A stretch of 64,000 nucleotides of DNA from Hydrotalea flava (GCF_001623405.1 NZ_LUHG01000039.1:1-64000), one strand, 5' to 3'; positions 28,950 through 39,075 are shown, numbered from the stretch's first letter. The notes: a model not told the origin generated them from the letters alone. Numbers and translations are program-made.

Positions 28950-31469
28950 TTAATCATTAAATAATTCCGGTTGTTGCTGATCGGCAGGTGGTGCCCCCTC
29001 CCAATGCATTTGAATGGCTTTTGCATAATCCATCAATTTTGCGCCAACTGATTTCCAGCCGGTTACTTCTACCATTTTAAAAATCTTAAATTTTGCTTTT
29101 CGCACTTGAGCCCCTTTTCCGGTTTCAACAGTTAAAATGGGCTCCTCTTCAGTTGTTACAGCTTCAATATAATTATCATCACCCTCTTTTATAAATAAAA
29201 ATTTGGTTTGAAGTGTTGATGTTTCAATCTTAAAGCGCTTCACCGTAAATTGGTTTTTTGTTGCATCTTTATAGATAGCGGTAATGATTTTGTTGGGATC
29301 AAACTTTTCAATTAAAACTATTTTCTCTGTATCAAATCTTTGGTTGAGCTCGGTATTGGTAATTTCATAATTACCATCTTTATAAATCACCAAAATATTT
29401 TCATCTTCAAAACTGCCTAAATACAATCCTTTTTCATCTGTATTTAACCGGCCAAATTGCTGATCAAACCAAAGTTTGCGCCCTTCTAAAGTGCTTTTTC
29501 CGGCTTCTTTAAATTTAACGGTACGTATGGGATATTTGGTTACAATATTTCCCTGACTGGATCTTCCTTTGATTTCAATTTCTTCAAAATAAAAATCTAA
29601 TTCTTTGTTACGGGCACTGCAGTTGGGGCTTAATATAATTTTAACCACTTCTGCTTCACCATTGAGATTAGCAGAAAAATATAGCACCTTACTTTTATCG
29701 CTTCCTTTCGTTAAATCGTATTCTTTATCTCGGGTAATGCTGGTAACATTAAAACGTTTGGCATAATTAACACCACTTTCACCATCAACATATATCATGT
29801 TGTAAGTAGTGCGTTCATCGTTTTTAGTAAACACGGCTGCATGTAAAATATCTTTACCTATAAAGTTTTTTTCACCTACCCGAATTACCTTCATGATCCC
29901 TCTTCGGGTAAACACAATAATATCGTCAAAATCTGAACAATCGAACAGATATTCATCTTTTTTAAGTGATGTTCCAATAAATCCTTCTGCACGATTCATG
30001 TACACTTTGGTATTAGCAATGGCTACCTGTTGTACTTTAATAACATCGAAGGGTTTTATTTCTGTTTTACGTTCTCTTCCCTTACCAAATTTTTTTAATA
30101 AATTTTCGAAATACTGAATGGTGTATTCGGTAAGATGTTCTAAATGATATTGTACCTGATTCATTTCTTCCTCAATGGCTTTAATTTGATGGATGAGTTC
30201 ATCAATATCTAATTTGTAAATTCTTCTAACCGGCTTTTCGGTTAATTTAATCACATCTTCACGCGTTACGGCACGCTTTAATTGTTTTGAATAAGGCACA
30301 AAAGCTTTTTCAATAGCCAGTAATACATGTTCCCAGGTTGGATATTTTTTCTCTAATTCCTGATAAATTTTCTGTTCAAAAAATATTTTTTCAAGTGAAG
30401 TATAATGCCATTTATCATTTAATTCACCCAGTTTAATTTGGAGTTCCTGTTGTAATAAATTTTTGGTATTGTCAACCGCTTTCTTTAATAATTCAGTTAC
30501 AGAAATAAATGCGGGTTTTTGATCAACAATAACACAGGCATTTGGAGAAATGCTCACTTCACAATCAGTAAATGCATACAAAGCATCAATGGTAATATCG
30601 GGCGAAATACCGGGAGCCAGATCAACCTGAATTTCAACATTTTTGCCGGTGAATTCTGTTAACTTTTTAATTTTTATTTTACCCTGATCATTGGCTTTGG
30701 TAATACTTTCGCAAAGTTGTGAAACTGAAACGCTATAAGGCACATCGCGAATGATGAGTGATTTTTTATCAAGCTCTTCAATTTTACAACGCACTCTGAT
30801 TTTGCCACCGCGTTTACCATCGTTGTAATTGCTTACATCAATCATCCCACCCGTTTGAAAATCGGGATAGAGTTCAAATTTTTTTTCTTTGAGGTATTTA
30901 ATGGATGCCTCACAAATTTCGCAAAAGTTATGGGGTAAAATTTTGGTAGATAACCCTACCGCAATACCATCAGCACCCTGCGCCAATAATAATGGAAATT
31001 TCATAGGCAGGGCAACGGGCTCCTGCTTACGTCCATCATAACTTAATTGCCAATTGGTTGTTTTGGCATTGAATGCAATTTCAAGTGCTAATTTACTTAA
31101 TCTGGCTTCTATATAACGGGGTGCCGCTGCTGCATCGCCGGTACGAATATCGCCCCAGTTACCCTGTGTTTCAATCAGCAAATCTTTTTGCCCCATATTT
31201 ACCAATGCATCGCCAATAGAAGCATCCCCATGTGGATGGTACTGCATGGATTGCCCGATGATGTTGGCAACTTTATTAAAACGCCCGTCATCCATTTCTT
31301 TCATGGCATGTAAAATACGTCGCTGAACGGGTTTTAAGCCATCTTCCATTGCCGGTACTGCCCTTTCCAAAATAACATAGGAGGCATATTCTAAAAACCA
31401 GTTTTTGTATTGCCCTTGTATGCCATTATCGTTTTGATATACTGTGTTTTCTGTTTTTTCATTTGCCAT
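28950..31469 (-). CDS. parC: Topoisomerase IV subunit A
   Basis: 839-residue DNA-cleaving subunit of a type IIA topoisomerase. The catalytic tyrosine is Tyr119 in APRYIEARLS, preceded by the quinolone-determining region (YHPHGDASIGDAL). The C-terminal region is beta-rich and propeller-like, ending in an acidic tail. It is third in a minus-strand operon after parE and a DUF1835 gene. Pairing with that ParE (not GyrB) and the lack of a clear GyrA-box motif make ParC more likely than GyrA. Confidence 0.9.
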   Translation of the reverse strand: MANEKTENTVYQNDNGIQGQYKNWFLEYASYVILERAVPAMEDGLKPVQRRILHAMKEMDDGRFNKVANIIGQSMQYHPHGDASIGDALVNMGQKDLLIETQGNWGDIRTGDAAAAPRYIEARLSKLALEIAFNAKTTNWQLSYDGRKQEPVALPMKFPLLLAQGADGIAVGLSTKILPHNFCEICEASIKYLKEKKFELYPDFQTGGMIDVSNYNDGKRGGKIRVRCKIEELDKKSLIIRDVPYSVSVSQLCESITKANDQGKIKIKKLTEFTGKNVEIQVDLAPGISPDITIDALYAFTDCEVSISPNACVIVDQKPAFISVTELLKKAVDNTKNLLQQELQIKLGELNDKWHYTSLEKIFFEQKIYQELEKKYPTWEHVLLAIEKAFVPYSKQLKRAVTREDVIKLTEKPVRRIYKLDIDELIHQIKAIEEEMNQVQYHLEHLTEYTIQYFENLLKKFGKGRERKTEIKPFDVIKVQQVAIANTKVYMNRAEGFIGTSLKKDEYLFDCSDFDDIIVFTRRGIMKVIRVGEKNFIGKDILHAAVFTKNDERTTYNMIYVDGESGVNYAKRFNVTSITRDKEYDLTKGSDKSKVLYFSANLNGEAEVVKIILSPNCSARNKELDFYFEEIEIKGRSSQGNIVTKYPIRTVKFKEAGKSTLEGRKLWFDQQFGRLNTDEKGLYLGSFEDENILVIYKDGNYEITNTELNQRFDTEKIVLIEKFDPNKIITAIYKDATKNQFTVKRFKIETSTLQTKFLFIKEGDDNYIEAVTTEEEPILTVETGKGAQVRKAKFKIFKMVEVTGWKSVGAKLMDYAKAIQMHWEGAPPADQQQPELFND

Positions 31470-31537
31470 AATCTTCCCTGCACGCTTTTAACAATTGATT
31501 ATTTACTTAACGCTTTATTCATTTTTATTCAAAACCA

Positions 31538-32395
31538 TTACAACGATTCACTTTCTGTATGCACTGTTTGCATCTGCATCACTTCAATATCTTTCCAGCC
31601 CTTTTCCCAATTGCCTTTTGCAGCAAGTTTTTGTTCTTTCATCAGCTCTCGTAAACGCCATACAAAAAATGTATCGGCAATTTTTAATTTAGATTTTGAA
31701 TAAAACTGTTGTAATAATTTCAGCAGTTTCTGCGGCTCAGCACCAATAACCGACAAAATGTCCTTATCATAATAACTCACTTCTTTGCTCACAATTTTTT
31801 TACCGCCCTCTAAAATTCGAACCAAGCCATTTTCAGAGCCTATTTTTTTCCATTCATCCGGATCTACTTCAAATTCGCTGAGTGTGATGAGGCGAGCCAA
31901 TTTTTTTGCCTTTAAAAATTCTTTGGGCTGTATTTCATGTAAATAAGCAGGATAAAATATGCCACCTTTTTCATTGATAAATGGAAGATTATTCATGTAT
32001 AAGATAAATACCTGCCCCTGAAATTCAGTTAACTGAAACATTAACCAATAATAACCACATACATCACGTGCATTTTGCCCCATCCAAATCCAAACATTAC
32101 CAGCTTTATCTTCGTTTAATTTATTGCACAACTGATGTACCGTTAGTTTATCATCTACAATATCCAACTGATTGGCATAGGGTGAATAGTGCAACACTTC
32201 TTTCCACCAGTCTTTACGTAATTGATAACCATAAGTTTCATAAATATCAGTAACCGGCCCAATAGAAAAATCATCTTTTATTTGAATTATATCGCCTTGC
32301 AAGGTTTCATCTAATTCCATTGCTTTTTTTAAAACCTCAACATCGGCAGTGTTAAAAACAACATGCATCATGCTTCTATAGTTTTGCTTAGTCAT
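31538..32395 (-). CDS. DUF1835-domain protein between parE and parC
   Basis: 285 residues. The N-terminus shows the DUF1835 pattern: MMHVVFNTADVEVLKKAM followed by GDIIQIKDDFSIGPV. The C-terminal half has a DUF3658-like section, with FVWRLRELMKEQK near the end. Function is unknown; DUF1835 proteins elsewhere are uncharacterised. It starts only 6 nt after the parE stop, so it is translationally coupled to the topoisomerase operon and probably needed at the same time. It has no signal peptide and is presumably cytoplasmic. Confidence 0.85.
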   Translation of the reverse strand: MTKQNYRSMMHVVFNTADVEVLKKAMELDETLQGDIIQIKDDFSIGPVTDIYETYGYQLRKDWWKEVLHYSPYANQLDIVDDKLTVHQLCNKLNEDKAGNVWIWMGQNARDVCGYYWLMFQLTEFQGQVFILYMNNLPFINEKGGIFYPAYLHEIQPKEFLKAKKLARLITLSEFEVDPDEWKKIGSENGLVRILEGGKKIVSKEVSYYDKDILSVIGAEPQKLLKLLQQFYSKSKLKIADTFFVWRLRELMKEQKLAAKGNWEKGWKDIEVMQMQTVHTESESL

Positions 32396-32401
32396 AATTT
32401 T

Positions 32402-34285
32402 TTAAACAGCTTCTACCAAATCTAATTCTACTCTTAAATTATCAATAATAAATTCCTGTCTTTGTGGTGTGTTTTTGCCCATATAATACTCTAATAGTTG
32501 TTGTATATGATCGCCTTGTTCCAATAAAACAGGTTGCAGGCGAATATCATCTCCAATAAATCGTCCAAACTCTTCCGGCGAAATTTCACCTAGCCCTTTA
32601 AAGCGGGTTATTTCAGGCTTATTACCCAGTTTTGCAATAGCAGCCTGCTTTTCAGTTTCATCGTAACAATATATGGTTTCCTGTTTGTTACGCACTCTGA
32701 ATAAAGGGGTTTCTAAAATAAATACATGGTTTTGCTTTACCAGTTCCGGAAAAAATTGCAGGAAAAAGGTCATTAATAATAACCGAATGTGCATCCCATC
32801 TACATCTGCATCTGTTGCAATTACAATGTTTTTGTAACGCAGCCCCTCCATTCCTTCTTCAATATTAAGCGCATGTTGCAATAAATTAAACTCCTCATTT
32901 TCATACACAATTTTTTTGGTAAGTCCGTAGCTGTTTAAAGGTTTACCCCGCAAACTGAATACAGCCTGTGTATCTACTTTTCGTGATTTTGTAATGGAAC
33001 CACTGGCGCTATCACCTTCTGTAATGAAAATGGTAGACTGATTCATTAATTCAATATACTCCTGCCTGTTTTTAGCGGGAGGTTCATCATTAAAATGGAT
33101 ACGGCAATCGCGTAATTTTTTATTGTGCAGGTTGGCTTTCTTTGCCCGCTCATTGGCAATTTTTTTAATGCCTGCTAATTCTTTTCTTTCCCTTTCGCTT
33201 TGCTCAATTCTTTTCTTAAGCGCATCTGCAATGGCAGGATTTCGATGCAGATAATTATCTAATTCTTTACCTAAAAACTCTTCGATGAATTTTTTAACGG
33301 AAGGGCCACCTTCAAACATGTGTTGAGAGCCTAATTTTGTTTTGGTTTGGCTTTCAAACACAGGTTCCTGCACACGAATAGAAATGGCAGCAACGATACT
33401 GGTTCTGATATCGGAAGCCTCATAATCTTTCTTGAAAAAATCTCTGATTACTTTTACAAATGCTTCCCTGAAACCTTGCTGGTGTGTACCACCCTGTGTG
33501 GTAAACTGACCATTTACAAAAGAATACAAATCTTCTCCATAATCGTTATTATGCGAAATGGCTACTTCAATATCTTCTCCTTTTAAATGTATAATGGGGT
33601 ACCGTAATTCATCCGGATTGGTTTTATGTTCCAATAAATCGAGTAATCCGTTTTTACTTACAAATTTTTTATTATTAAAATTGATTACAAGTCCTGCATT
33701 TAAATAGCAGTAATTCAAGATCTGATTTTCAATAAAATCGAATCGGAAATGATAATTTTTAAAAATTTGCTCATCCGGAATAAAGCTTACCAGCGTACCA
33801 TTAGGTTCGGATGTTTTTTCTTCTTTGGTTTCTTTTATTAATTTTCCCCTTTCAAATTCGGCTGTTTTCATTTTCCCATCGCGAAAAGCCGTAACGCTAA
33901 AATAACTACTTAGTGCATTTACAGCCTTGGTACCCACGCCATTCAATCCTACACTTTTTTGGAAAGCTTTACTATCGTATTTAGCGCCGGTATTAATTTT
34001 ACTGACTACATCCACCAATTTTCCCAATGGTATACCCCTGCCAAAGTCGCGAACATGCACCGTTTTCCCATCAATATTAATATTGACATTTTTACCGAAA
34101 CCCATGGTATGTTCATCAATACAGTTATCTACAACTTCCTTAATTAAAACATAAATTCCATCATCAGGTGCAGAACCATCACTTAATTTACCAATATACA
34201 TACCTGGCCGGAGGCGAATATGCTCTTTCCAGTCTAAACTTTTAATATCATCTTCTGTATATTTTCCTGCTTGTTCAACTGCCAT
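32402..34285 (-). CDS. parE: Topoisomerase IV subunit B
   Basis: 627-residue ATPase subunit. The N-terminal GHKL domain contains [20 protein letters not shown] and [15 protein letters not shown]. The TOPRIM domain follows with TEGDSASGS and [12 protein letters not shown], and the C-terminus ends in a short tail. The start at ATG 34285 was chosen over an upstream in-frame TTG at 34294. It heads the parE - DUF1835 - parC operon. GyrB of this phylum is longer, so ParE is the better call. Confidence 0.92.
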   Translation of the reverse strand: MAVEQAGKYTEDDIKSLDWKEHIRLRPGMYIGKLSDGSAPDDGIYVLIKEVVDNCIDEHTMGFGKNVNINIDGKTVHVRDFGRGIPLGKLVDVVSKINTGAKYDSKAFQKSVGLNGVGTKAVNALSSYFSVTAFRDGKMKTAEFERGKLIKETKEEKTSEPNGTLVSFIPDEQIFKNYHFRFDFIENQILNYCYLNAGLVINFNNKKFVSKNGLLDLLEHKTNPDELRYPIIHLKGEDIEVAISHNNDYGEDLYSFVNGQFTTQGGTHQQGFREAFVKVIRDFFKKDYEASDIRTSIVAAISIRVQEPVFESQTKTKLGSQHMFEGGPSVKKFIEEFLGKELDNYLHRNPAIADALKKRIEQSERERKELAGIKKIANERAKKANLHNKKLRDCRIHFNDEPPAKNRQEYIELMNQSTIFITEGDSASGSITKSRKVDTQAVFSLRGKPLNSYGLTKKIVYENEEFNLLQHALNIEEGMEGLRYKNIVIATDADVDGMHIRLLLMTFFLQFFPELVKQNHVFILETPLFRVRNKQETIYCYDETEKQAAIAKLGNKPEITRFKGLGEISPEEFGRFIGDDIRLQPVLLEQGDHIQQLLEYYMGKNTPQRQEFIIDNLRVELDLVEAV

Positions 34286-34616
34286 AATGCACAATTTTTA
34301 ATGTTTAAAATTAGCACAATAGCCCAATCCATTACCCAAAGGTGAAAATTGAGCCGGTGCATCAGAAGATATCAACACAAATTATTGAACGTGGTGTTCC
34401 TTCCTACCAACCGCAAATCTAAGCCTGTGCAGCACTTATAAAAGTTTGTTTTTCTACATTTTAGTTTTTTTGTGGATAAAATATAGTTGAAACACCGGTT
34501 TTCAGCCAAAATTATTTGTTTATGTTTACCGCATCAGTCAGCCACTTCATATTGAAACCAGCCTATCTCAAATTGCTTCTTTTACCCATGAAAATGAAGG
34601 AAACAATCGGCGTTTC
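34286..34616. other. Gap with coding-like extension before the YkgJ-family gene
   Basis: From 34491 to 34616 the frame of the next gene stays open after a stop at 34488. It reads like protein (SLSQIASFTHENEGNNRRF at about 34560-34616) but has no ATG, GTG or TTG in frame. The rest of the gap holds nothing I recognise. Confidence 0.45.
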
Positions 34617-35045
34617 ATGGCTTTTTTAAAAGCACAAACCCCACAATTGGTGGACGATAAAGTACAGCAGTTGAACAATGAAATTAGCCCCCAAATTGAT
34701 TGCAAGGCCTGCGGCAATTGTTGCAAAAGTTTAATGATCAATGTTTCTGAAGAAGAAGCCAGTCATGTTGCAGCACATTTAAAGTTGCAACGCAACGATT
34801 TTGATGCACAATATATTGAAAAAGGCAGTTCGGCTACCTTATTAATGAACAGCATCCCCTGCCCTTTTCTGAAAATAACGCAATGCAGCATATACGAACA
34901 CCGATTTCAGGGATGCAGAGAATTTCCAGGCTTACATGTTCCGGGTTTTAATGACCGAACTTTTACTACATTTATGCATTACGACCGATGCCCTATTATA
35001 TTTAATGTTGTAGAACATTTAAAAGTGGCATTGGATTTTATTTAA
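34617..35045 (+). CDS. YkgJ-family cysteine cluster protein
   Basis: 142 residues from the first ATG. The cluster CKACGNCC (Cys29, Cys32, Cys35, Cys36) and later CPFLKITQCSIYEHRFQGC carry the invariant cysteines of the YkgJ/Fe-S or zinc cluster family, of unknown function. In-frame sequence upstream of this ATG looks coding, and homologues I recall begin with a similar 'IA...EN..F..FLK' segment, so the true N-terminus may be 20 or more residues longer and start at a nonstandard codon (ATT at 34551 is one option). Confidence 0.82.
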   Translation: MAFLKAQTPQLVDDKVQQLNNEISPQIDCKACGNCCKSLMINVSEEEASHVAAHLKLQRNDFDAQYIEKGSSATLLMNSIPCPFLKITQCSIYEHRFQGCREFPGLHVPGFNDRTFTTFMHYDRCPIIFNVVEHLKVALDFI

Positions 35046-35063
35046 AACCAGCTTGTTTAAATA

Positions 35064-36236
35064 ATGGCCACTGAATCAGGAATTGATGTATTGGTTCGAG
35101 CAATTCCGGCATGGAAGCACAAACGGATTGGTTTTGTTACCAATCATGCAGCTCAAACAAAGGAAGGTATCCCATCGCGAAAAGCCTTGCTTCAAAAACA
35201 ATTTAATATTGTTAAACTTTTTTCTCCGGAACATGGTTTAGATGTAAAAGGAGCCGATGGGGTTTTGATAGATAATGGAAAAGATGCACTAACAGGTTTG
35301 CCGATCATTAGTTTATATGGTGCAAAGCTGAAACCAGATGTAGCCGATTTAGAAGACATTGACCTGTTGTTATTTGATATTCCGGATGTAGGCGCCAGAT
35401 TTTATACTTATTTGTGGACACTTTCCTATGTATTGGAAGCGGCAGGTGATTCTCAAAAACCTTTGATCATTGCAGACAGGCCCAATCCTGTTTCCGGCAG
35501 GTTTGATCTGGCTGAAGGGCCTATGTTACAAACAGCCTGCGCTTCATTTATCGGCAGATGGGCTATGCCAGTTCGTCATAGTTGTACATTGGGTGAACTG
35601 GCACAATATTTTAACAAAGTGCTGCAATTGAATGCGCCACTTACCATTGTTCCCTGTAAATATTATGATAGAAACAGCTTTCAGCCCGATTGGGAAACAG
35701 CATTTGTACCCACATCACCCGCCATTCGTTGCTTTGAAGCTGCTTTATGCTATACCGGCACTGCATTTTTAGAAGCAACCAATATTTCTGAAGGAAGAGG
35801 AACACCTTATTCATTTTATGCAGCCGGCGCACCATGGATGAATGCTACGCTTGTAGCTTCTACCATTAACCAACTGTTATTTGACAATGTAAGCGCAGCA
35901 ACCACCTGTTTTATACCCGAAACCGGCAAATATATGGGCCAAACCTGCAATGGCATTGTTCTAAAAATTCACCATCCGGAAAAATTCAGGCCGGTTTATA
36001 CGGGGTTGATATTAATAAAACTGATACATGATTTGCACCCAAACCATTTTGCCTGGCAAGGTTATGTAACCCATGTAAATCCAACCGGGGTGAATCATTT
36101 AGATAAATTATTGGGCATCCCTTCATCAGAAAATTTATTTGAGAGCGATATGGAAAGCTATTTGCAACACTTACACGCTTTACTTAATATTAGCGAAAGC
36201 TGGCAGCAAACCATGTTACCCCATCTCCTTTACTAA
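35064..36236 (+). CDS. NamZ-like exo-beta-N-acetylmuramidase (DUF1343)
   Basis: 390 residues of the DUF1343 family; the Bacillus subtilis member NamZ removes N-acetylmuramic acid from muropeptide ends. Diagnostic segments are GFVTNHAAQ, LFSPEHGLDVKGADG and DIPDVGARFYTYLWTL, then DRPNPVSGR. No signal peptide is visible from the ATG at 35064, so a cytoplasmic role in cell-wall recycling is more likely than secretion. It begins 18 nt after the YkgJ-like gene, and its end overlaps the convergent tcdA stop by 4 nt. Confidence 0.9.
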   Translation: MATESGIDVLVRAIPAWKHKRIGFVTNHAAQTKEGIPSRKALLQKQFNIVKLFSPEHGLDVKGADGVLIDNGKDALTGLPIISLYGAKLKPDVADLEDIDLLLFDIPDVGARFYTYLWTLSYVLEAAGDSQKPLIIADRPNPVSGRFDLAEGPMLQTACASFIGRWAMPVRHSCTLGELAQYFNKVLQLNAPLTIVPCKYYDRNSFQPDWETAFVPTSPAIRCFEAALCYTGTAFLEATNISEGRGTPYSFYAAGAPWMNATLVASTINQLLFDNVSAATTCFIPETGKYMGQTCNGIVLKIHHPEKFRPVYTGLILIKLIHDLHPNHFAWQGYVTHVNPTGVNHLDKLLGIPSSENLFESDMESYLQHLHALLNISESWQQTMLPHLLY

Positions 36237-36964
36237 TCAGTTGAAACACCCAATATATCTTTAATAACAATACTGGATAACATACAACCAAAAATAGCCG
36301 GCATATAACTAATGGTACCAATAATTGATTTTTTAGGCTTTGCATTTTCGGTAACCTGTATACTTCCGGGCAAAACGGGTTCGGGACTAAACACCACTTT
36401 AATACCCGAGTAAATTTTTGCACGGCGCAATTTTTTGCGAACATATTTAGCCAAATCGCACTCATAAGTTTCAGCAATATCGCAAATAGTTACGGCTGAG
36501 GGATTTATTTTTCCACCAACCCCCATTGAACTTACAATTGGAATTTGATGCTGATGGCAATGCTGCAATAAAAACACTTTAGGCGTTAGGGTATCAATAC
36601 AATCAATTACATAATCAAATTTTCCCGGCACAATATATTCCTGAATCCATTGTTTATCTGCAAACACCTGTACAATTTCTGCTTGCAAAGCCGGATTAAT
36701 ATCCTGTAAACGTTGCAACCACATATCGGTTTTTGGTGCGCCAACAGTGGAGTGCAGTGCAATCAACTGGCGATTAATATTACTGGCATCTACCTTATCA
36801 TTATCTACAATGGTAAGATGACCAATTCCAGCCCTAACCAACATTTCAGCACAAATACCACCTACACCGCCTAAACCCACTAAGAGTATTTTTTTGGATT
36901 GTAAGGTTTCAATGGCATTTTCATGTAATAATAAATTTGTTCTGCTCATCCAATACGGAATCAT
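36233..36964 (-). CDS. tcdA: tRNA threonylcarbamoyladenosine dehydratase
   Basis: 243-residue E1-like (ThiF/MoeB) protein that cyclises t6A to ct6A. The ATP-binding loop is LLVGLGGVGGICAEML, and NINRQLIALHSTVG and DCIDTLTPKVFLL are the adenylation-site regions. The absence of a C-terminal rhodanese domain and the short length favour TcdA (CsdL) over MoeB. Stop codons of this gene and the NamZ gene overlap tail to tail. mtaB, which modifies the same t6A37 base, lies about 9 kb away. Confidence 0.9.
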   Translation of the reverse strand: MIPYWMSRTNLLLHENAIETLQSKKILLVGLGGVGGICAEMLVRAGIGHLTIVDNDKVDASNINRQLIALHSTVGAPKTDMWLQRLQDINPALQAEIVQVFADKQWIQEYIVPGKFDYVIDCIDTLTPKVFLLQHCHQHQIPIVSSMGVGGKINPSAVTICDIAETYECDLAKYVRKKLRRAKIYSGIKVVFSPEPVLPGSIQVTENAKPKKSIIGTISYMPAIFGCMLSSIVIKDILGVSTD

Positions 36965-37010
36965 ATATTCAGCATTTTAAGTTATTTTCAAGTTGCAAAA
37001 TTGTAATAAA

Positions 37011-38018
37011 ATGGCTTCATGGAAACTGTTTTTTATCACTTGTATGCACTTTACCTCACAAATATTATTTGGTCAGCATCTTAAAATGCTAACGGATAGC
37101 AGCGTAACAACTTCCATTAGAACTTTAAGTGCAGTTGGTAATCGCATTATTTGGGCTGCTGGTAGTAATGGACAGGTAGCCAAAAGTACAGATGGAGGCC
37201 AACATTGGCATTGGTTAACTGTGAATGATTTTGCAACAAGTGATTTTAGAGCCATACAGGCATTTGATGAAAATGAAGCCATTATTATGGCAGTGGGCGA
37301 ACCGGCATTGTTATTAAAAACCACTGATGGTGGTTTACATTGGAATATTTTATTTAAGAATGATGCAAAAGGTATGTTTTTAGATGCATTATTTTTTACC
37401 AACAAAGAAAAAGGTTGGGTAATTGGCGATCCGGTTTCAACACAACATCCGTTTATGGCAACTACTATTAACAGAGTGCAATCATGGCAAACCATAACGA
37501 ATGATTTGCCTGTTTTTGAGAATGGAGAAGCATTCTTTGCATCGAGTAACAGCAATATTTTTATTTGGAAAAAAACAAATGCAAAATGGATGGTTAGTGG
37601 AGGTACCGCATCTAAATTATACATCAATAGCCAATTTGTTTATCCTTTACCCTTAATGCAGGGAAGTGCATCACAAGGTGCCAACTCAATAGATTGCTAT
37701 CAGCATACTTGCATAGTTGTAGGTGGCGATTTTATGCACGATACCACTGCAAGAGGCAATGCGGCCATTGTAACCCTACATCCTTCTATACAAATAAAAA
37801 CACCCATTCAGGCACCGAATGGATATCGTTCTTGTGTAAAACACATACAAAATAAAACATGGATTTGTTGTGGCACCTCAGGCATAGATATTAGTTATGA
37901 TGATGGCTTGCATTGGCAGTCCATCAGTAATGCTTCATTTCATACCATTTGTATTACTGCAAACAAACAAATTTTTTTAGCAGGTAATAAAGGAAGATTA
38001 GCAAAACTTATACTTTAA
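37011..38018 (+). CDS. Secreted BNR/YCF48-like repeat protein
   Basis: 335 residues with a signal peptide (FFITCMHFTSQILFGQ) and repeated photosystem-stability-factor-like blades, for example KSTDGGQHWHWL, KTTDGGLHWNIL and SYDDGLHWQSI. The 'DGGxxW' motif marks BNR/Asp-box propellers of the YCF48/sortilin type. Such proteins are extracytoplasmic beta-propellers with unknown ligands. The start is ATG 37011; an upstream TTG at 36993 was rejected because the signal peptide fits the later start. Confidence 0.85.
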   Translation: MASWKLFFITCMHFTSQILFGQHLKMLTDSSVTTSIRTLSAVGNRIIWAAGSNGQVAKSTDGGQHWHWLTVNDFATSDFRAIQAFDENEAIIMAVGEPALLLKTTDGGLHWNILFKNDAKGMFLDALFFTNKEKGWVIGDPVSTQHPFMATTINRVQSWQTITNDLPVFENGEAFFASSNSNIFIWKKTNAKWMVSGGTASKLYINSQFVYPLPLMQGSASQGANSIDCYQHTCIVVGGDFMHDTTARGNAAIVTLHPSIQIKTPIQAPNGYRSCVKHIQNKTWICCGTSGIDISYDDGLHWQSISNASFHTICITANKQIFLAGNKGRLAKLIL

Positions 38019-38026
38019 ACAATTGA

Positions 38027-38226
38027 ATGATGAATCGAATTGTAAGAAAAAAATGGTTGATTTTTGCCGGAATAGGATGCCTAATGACCGATGCTGGATC
38101 ATGTATTACTATTGAAGCTGGTATTCGAAAAATGCAGAATAACCCATGGTTTTGGATGGAAACTTGGGGCTAATCATTTTAAATAGCGGCCTTAGTTTTT
38201 TGGCACTGCTACTATGCAAAGAATAA
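38027..38226 (+). pseudogene. Small membrane protein gene broken by a one-base deletion
   Basis: From ATG 38027 the frame encodes a 48-residue start (RKKWLIFAGIGCLMTDAGSC as a first hydrophobic segment) that ends at a TAA at 38171. In the -1 frame the protein continues as a second hydrophobic segment GLIILNSGLSFLALLLCKE to a TAA at 38224. Adding one G to the GGGG run at 38166-38169 joins them into one 66-residue two-helix protein. This could be a real mutation or a sequencing error. Function unknown; it lies 8 nt after the BNR gene. Confidence 0.7.
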
Positions 38227-38239
38227 AAAAATAGTTCGT

Positions 38240-38569
38240 TTATTTTTTAAATGCAAAATATACGGCACCCATTACTAAGCAAAAACTAACCAAGTAATTC
38301 CAACGCAATGGTTCTTTCAAATACAAAACGGCAAAAAATGAAAAAATAATCAATGTAATTACTTCCTGAACAATTTTCAACTGAAACCCATTCCATCCCT
38401 CTAAAAAACCCATTCGGTTAGCGGGCACAGTTAAGCAATACTCAAAAAAAGCAATCGACCAGCTAATAACAATCGCTTTCCATAAGGGTATTCCGGTTGC
38501 TTTTAAGTGCCAATACCAGGCAAAAGTCATAAATACATTAGAAACGATGAGTAAGCCAATTGTTTTCAT
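38240..38569 (-). CDS. DMT-family small membrane protein (DUF486)
   Basis: 109 residues with four predicted transmembrane helices. The conserved pattern VFMTFAWYWHLK at the start and FFEYCLTVPANRMG in the middle identify the DUF486 family of small multidrug-resistance-like (DMT) proteins, of unknown substrate. Length is typical. Starts at ATG 38569. Confidence 0.9.
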   Translation of the reverse strand: MKTIGLLIVSNVFMTFAWYWHLKATGIPLWKAIVISWSIAFFEYCLTVPANRMGFLEGWNGFQLKIVQEVITLIIFSFFAVLYLKEPLRWNYLVSFCLVMGAVYFAFKK

Positions 38570-38776
38570 ACATTAAAAAAATAGTTGAAAATAATATTTT
38601 AATTTACTTGAACTGTTATAATATCAGTTAATTTAATGTGCAATATAGTTGTTCTGCTAGAGTTGAAAATAAAACGGTTGACAAAATGCCATGAAAACAA
38701 TAGATGCACAAAAATTGTTGTAATTACTATATAACAGAAAAGAAACAGAGGTTGTAGAAATTATAAAAAAATGTGT

Positions 38777-39067
38777 ATGAACAAGTATCAGATAATTGTG
38801 CATTTTACCATGGATGATGATTTTATGGTATTACTACCGGCACACAGAACGTATATTAATTTTTTAATGAATAAAGGCATCATAGAAACCTATGCAGTAA
38901 GCATGGAAACACAAACCGTATGGATTATCATGAACGCTGAAAACAAAGAGCAGGCCGCAAAATTTATGGATAAAATGCCTTTATACAAATACTGGCAGTA
39001 TAGCATAGAAACCCTTTTTATGTATGATGGTACACAATATAGATTGCCTGCTTTGCAACTGAATTAA
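38777..39067 (+). CDS. Small conserved protein, muconolactone isomerase/YciI-like fold
   Basis: About 96-98 residues (ATG at 38771 or 38777). It contains YQIIVHFTMDDDFM, then HRTYINFLMNKGIIETYAVS and PLYKYWQYSIETLF. The alternating strand/helix pattern and size suggest a dimeric alpha-beta barrel (muconolactone isomerase- or YciI-like). No catalytic residues can be assigned, and it is not near any aromatic degradation gene, so the biochemical role is unknown. Confidence 0.75.
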   Translation: MNKYQIIVHFTMDDDFMVLLPAHRTYINFLMNKGIIETYAVSMETQTVWIIMNAENKEQAAKFMDKMPLYKYWQYSIETLFMYDGTQYRLPALQLN

Positions 39068-39075
39068 AAAAAATT

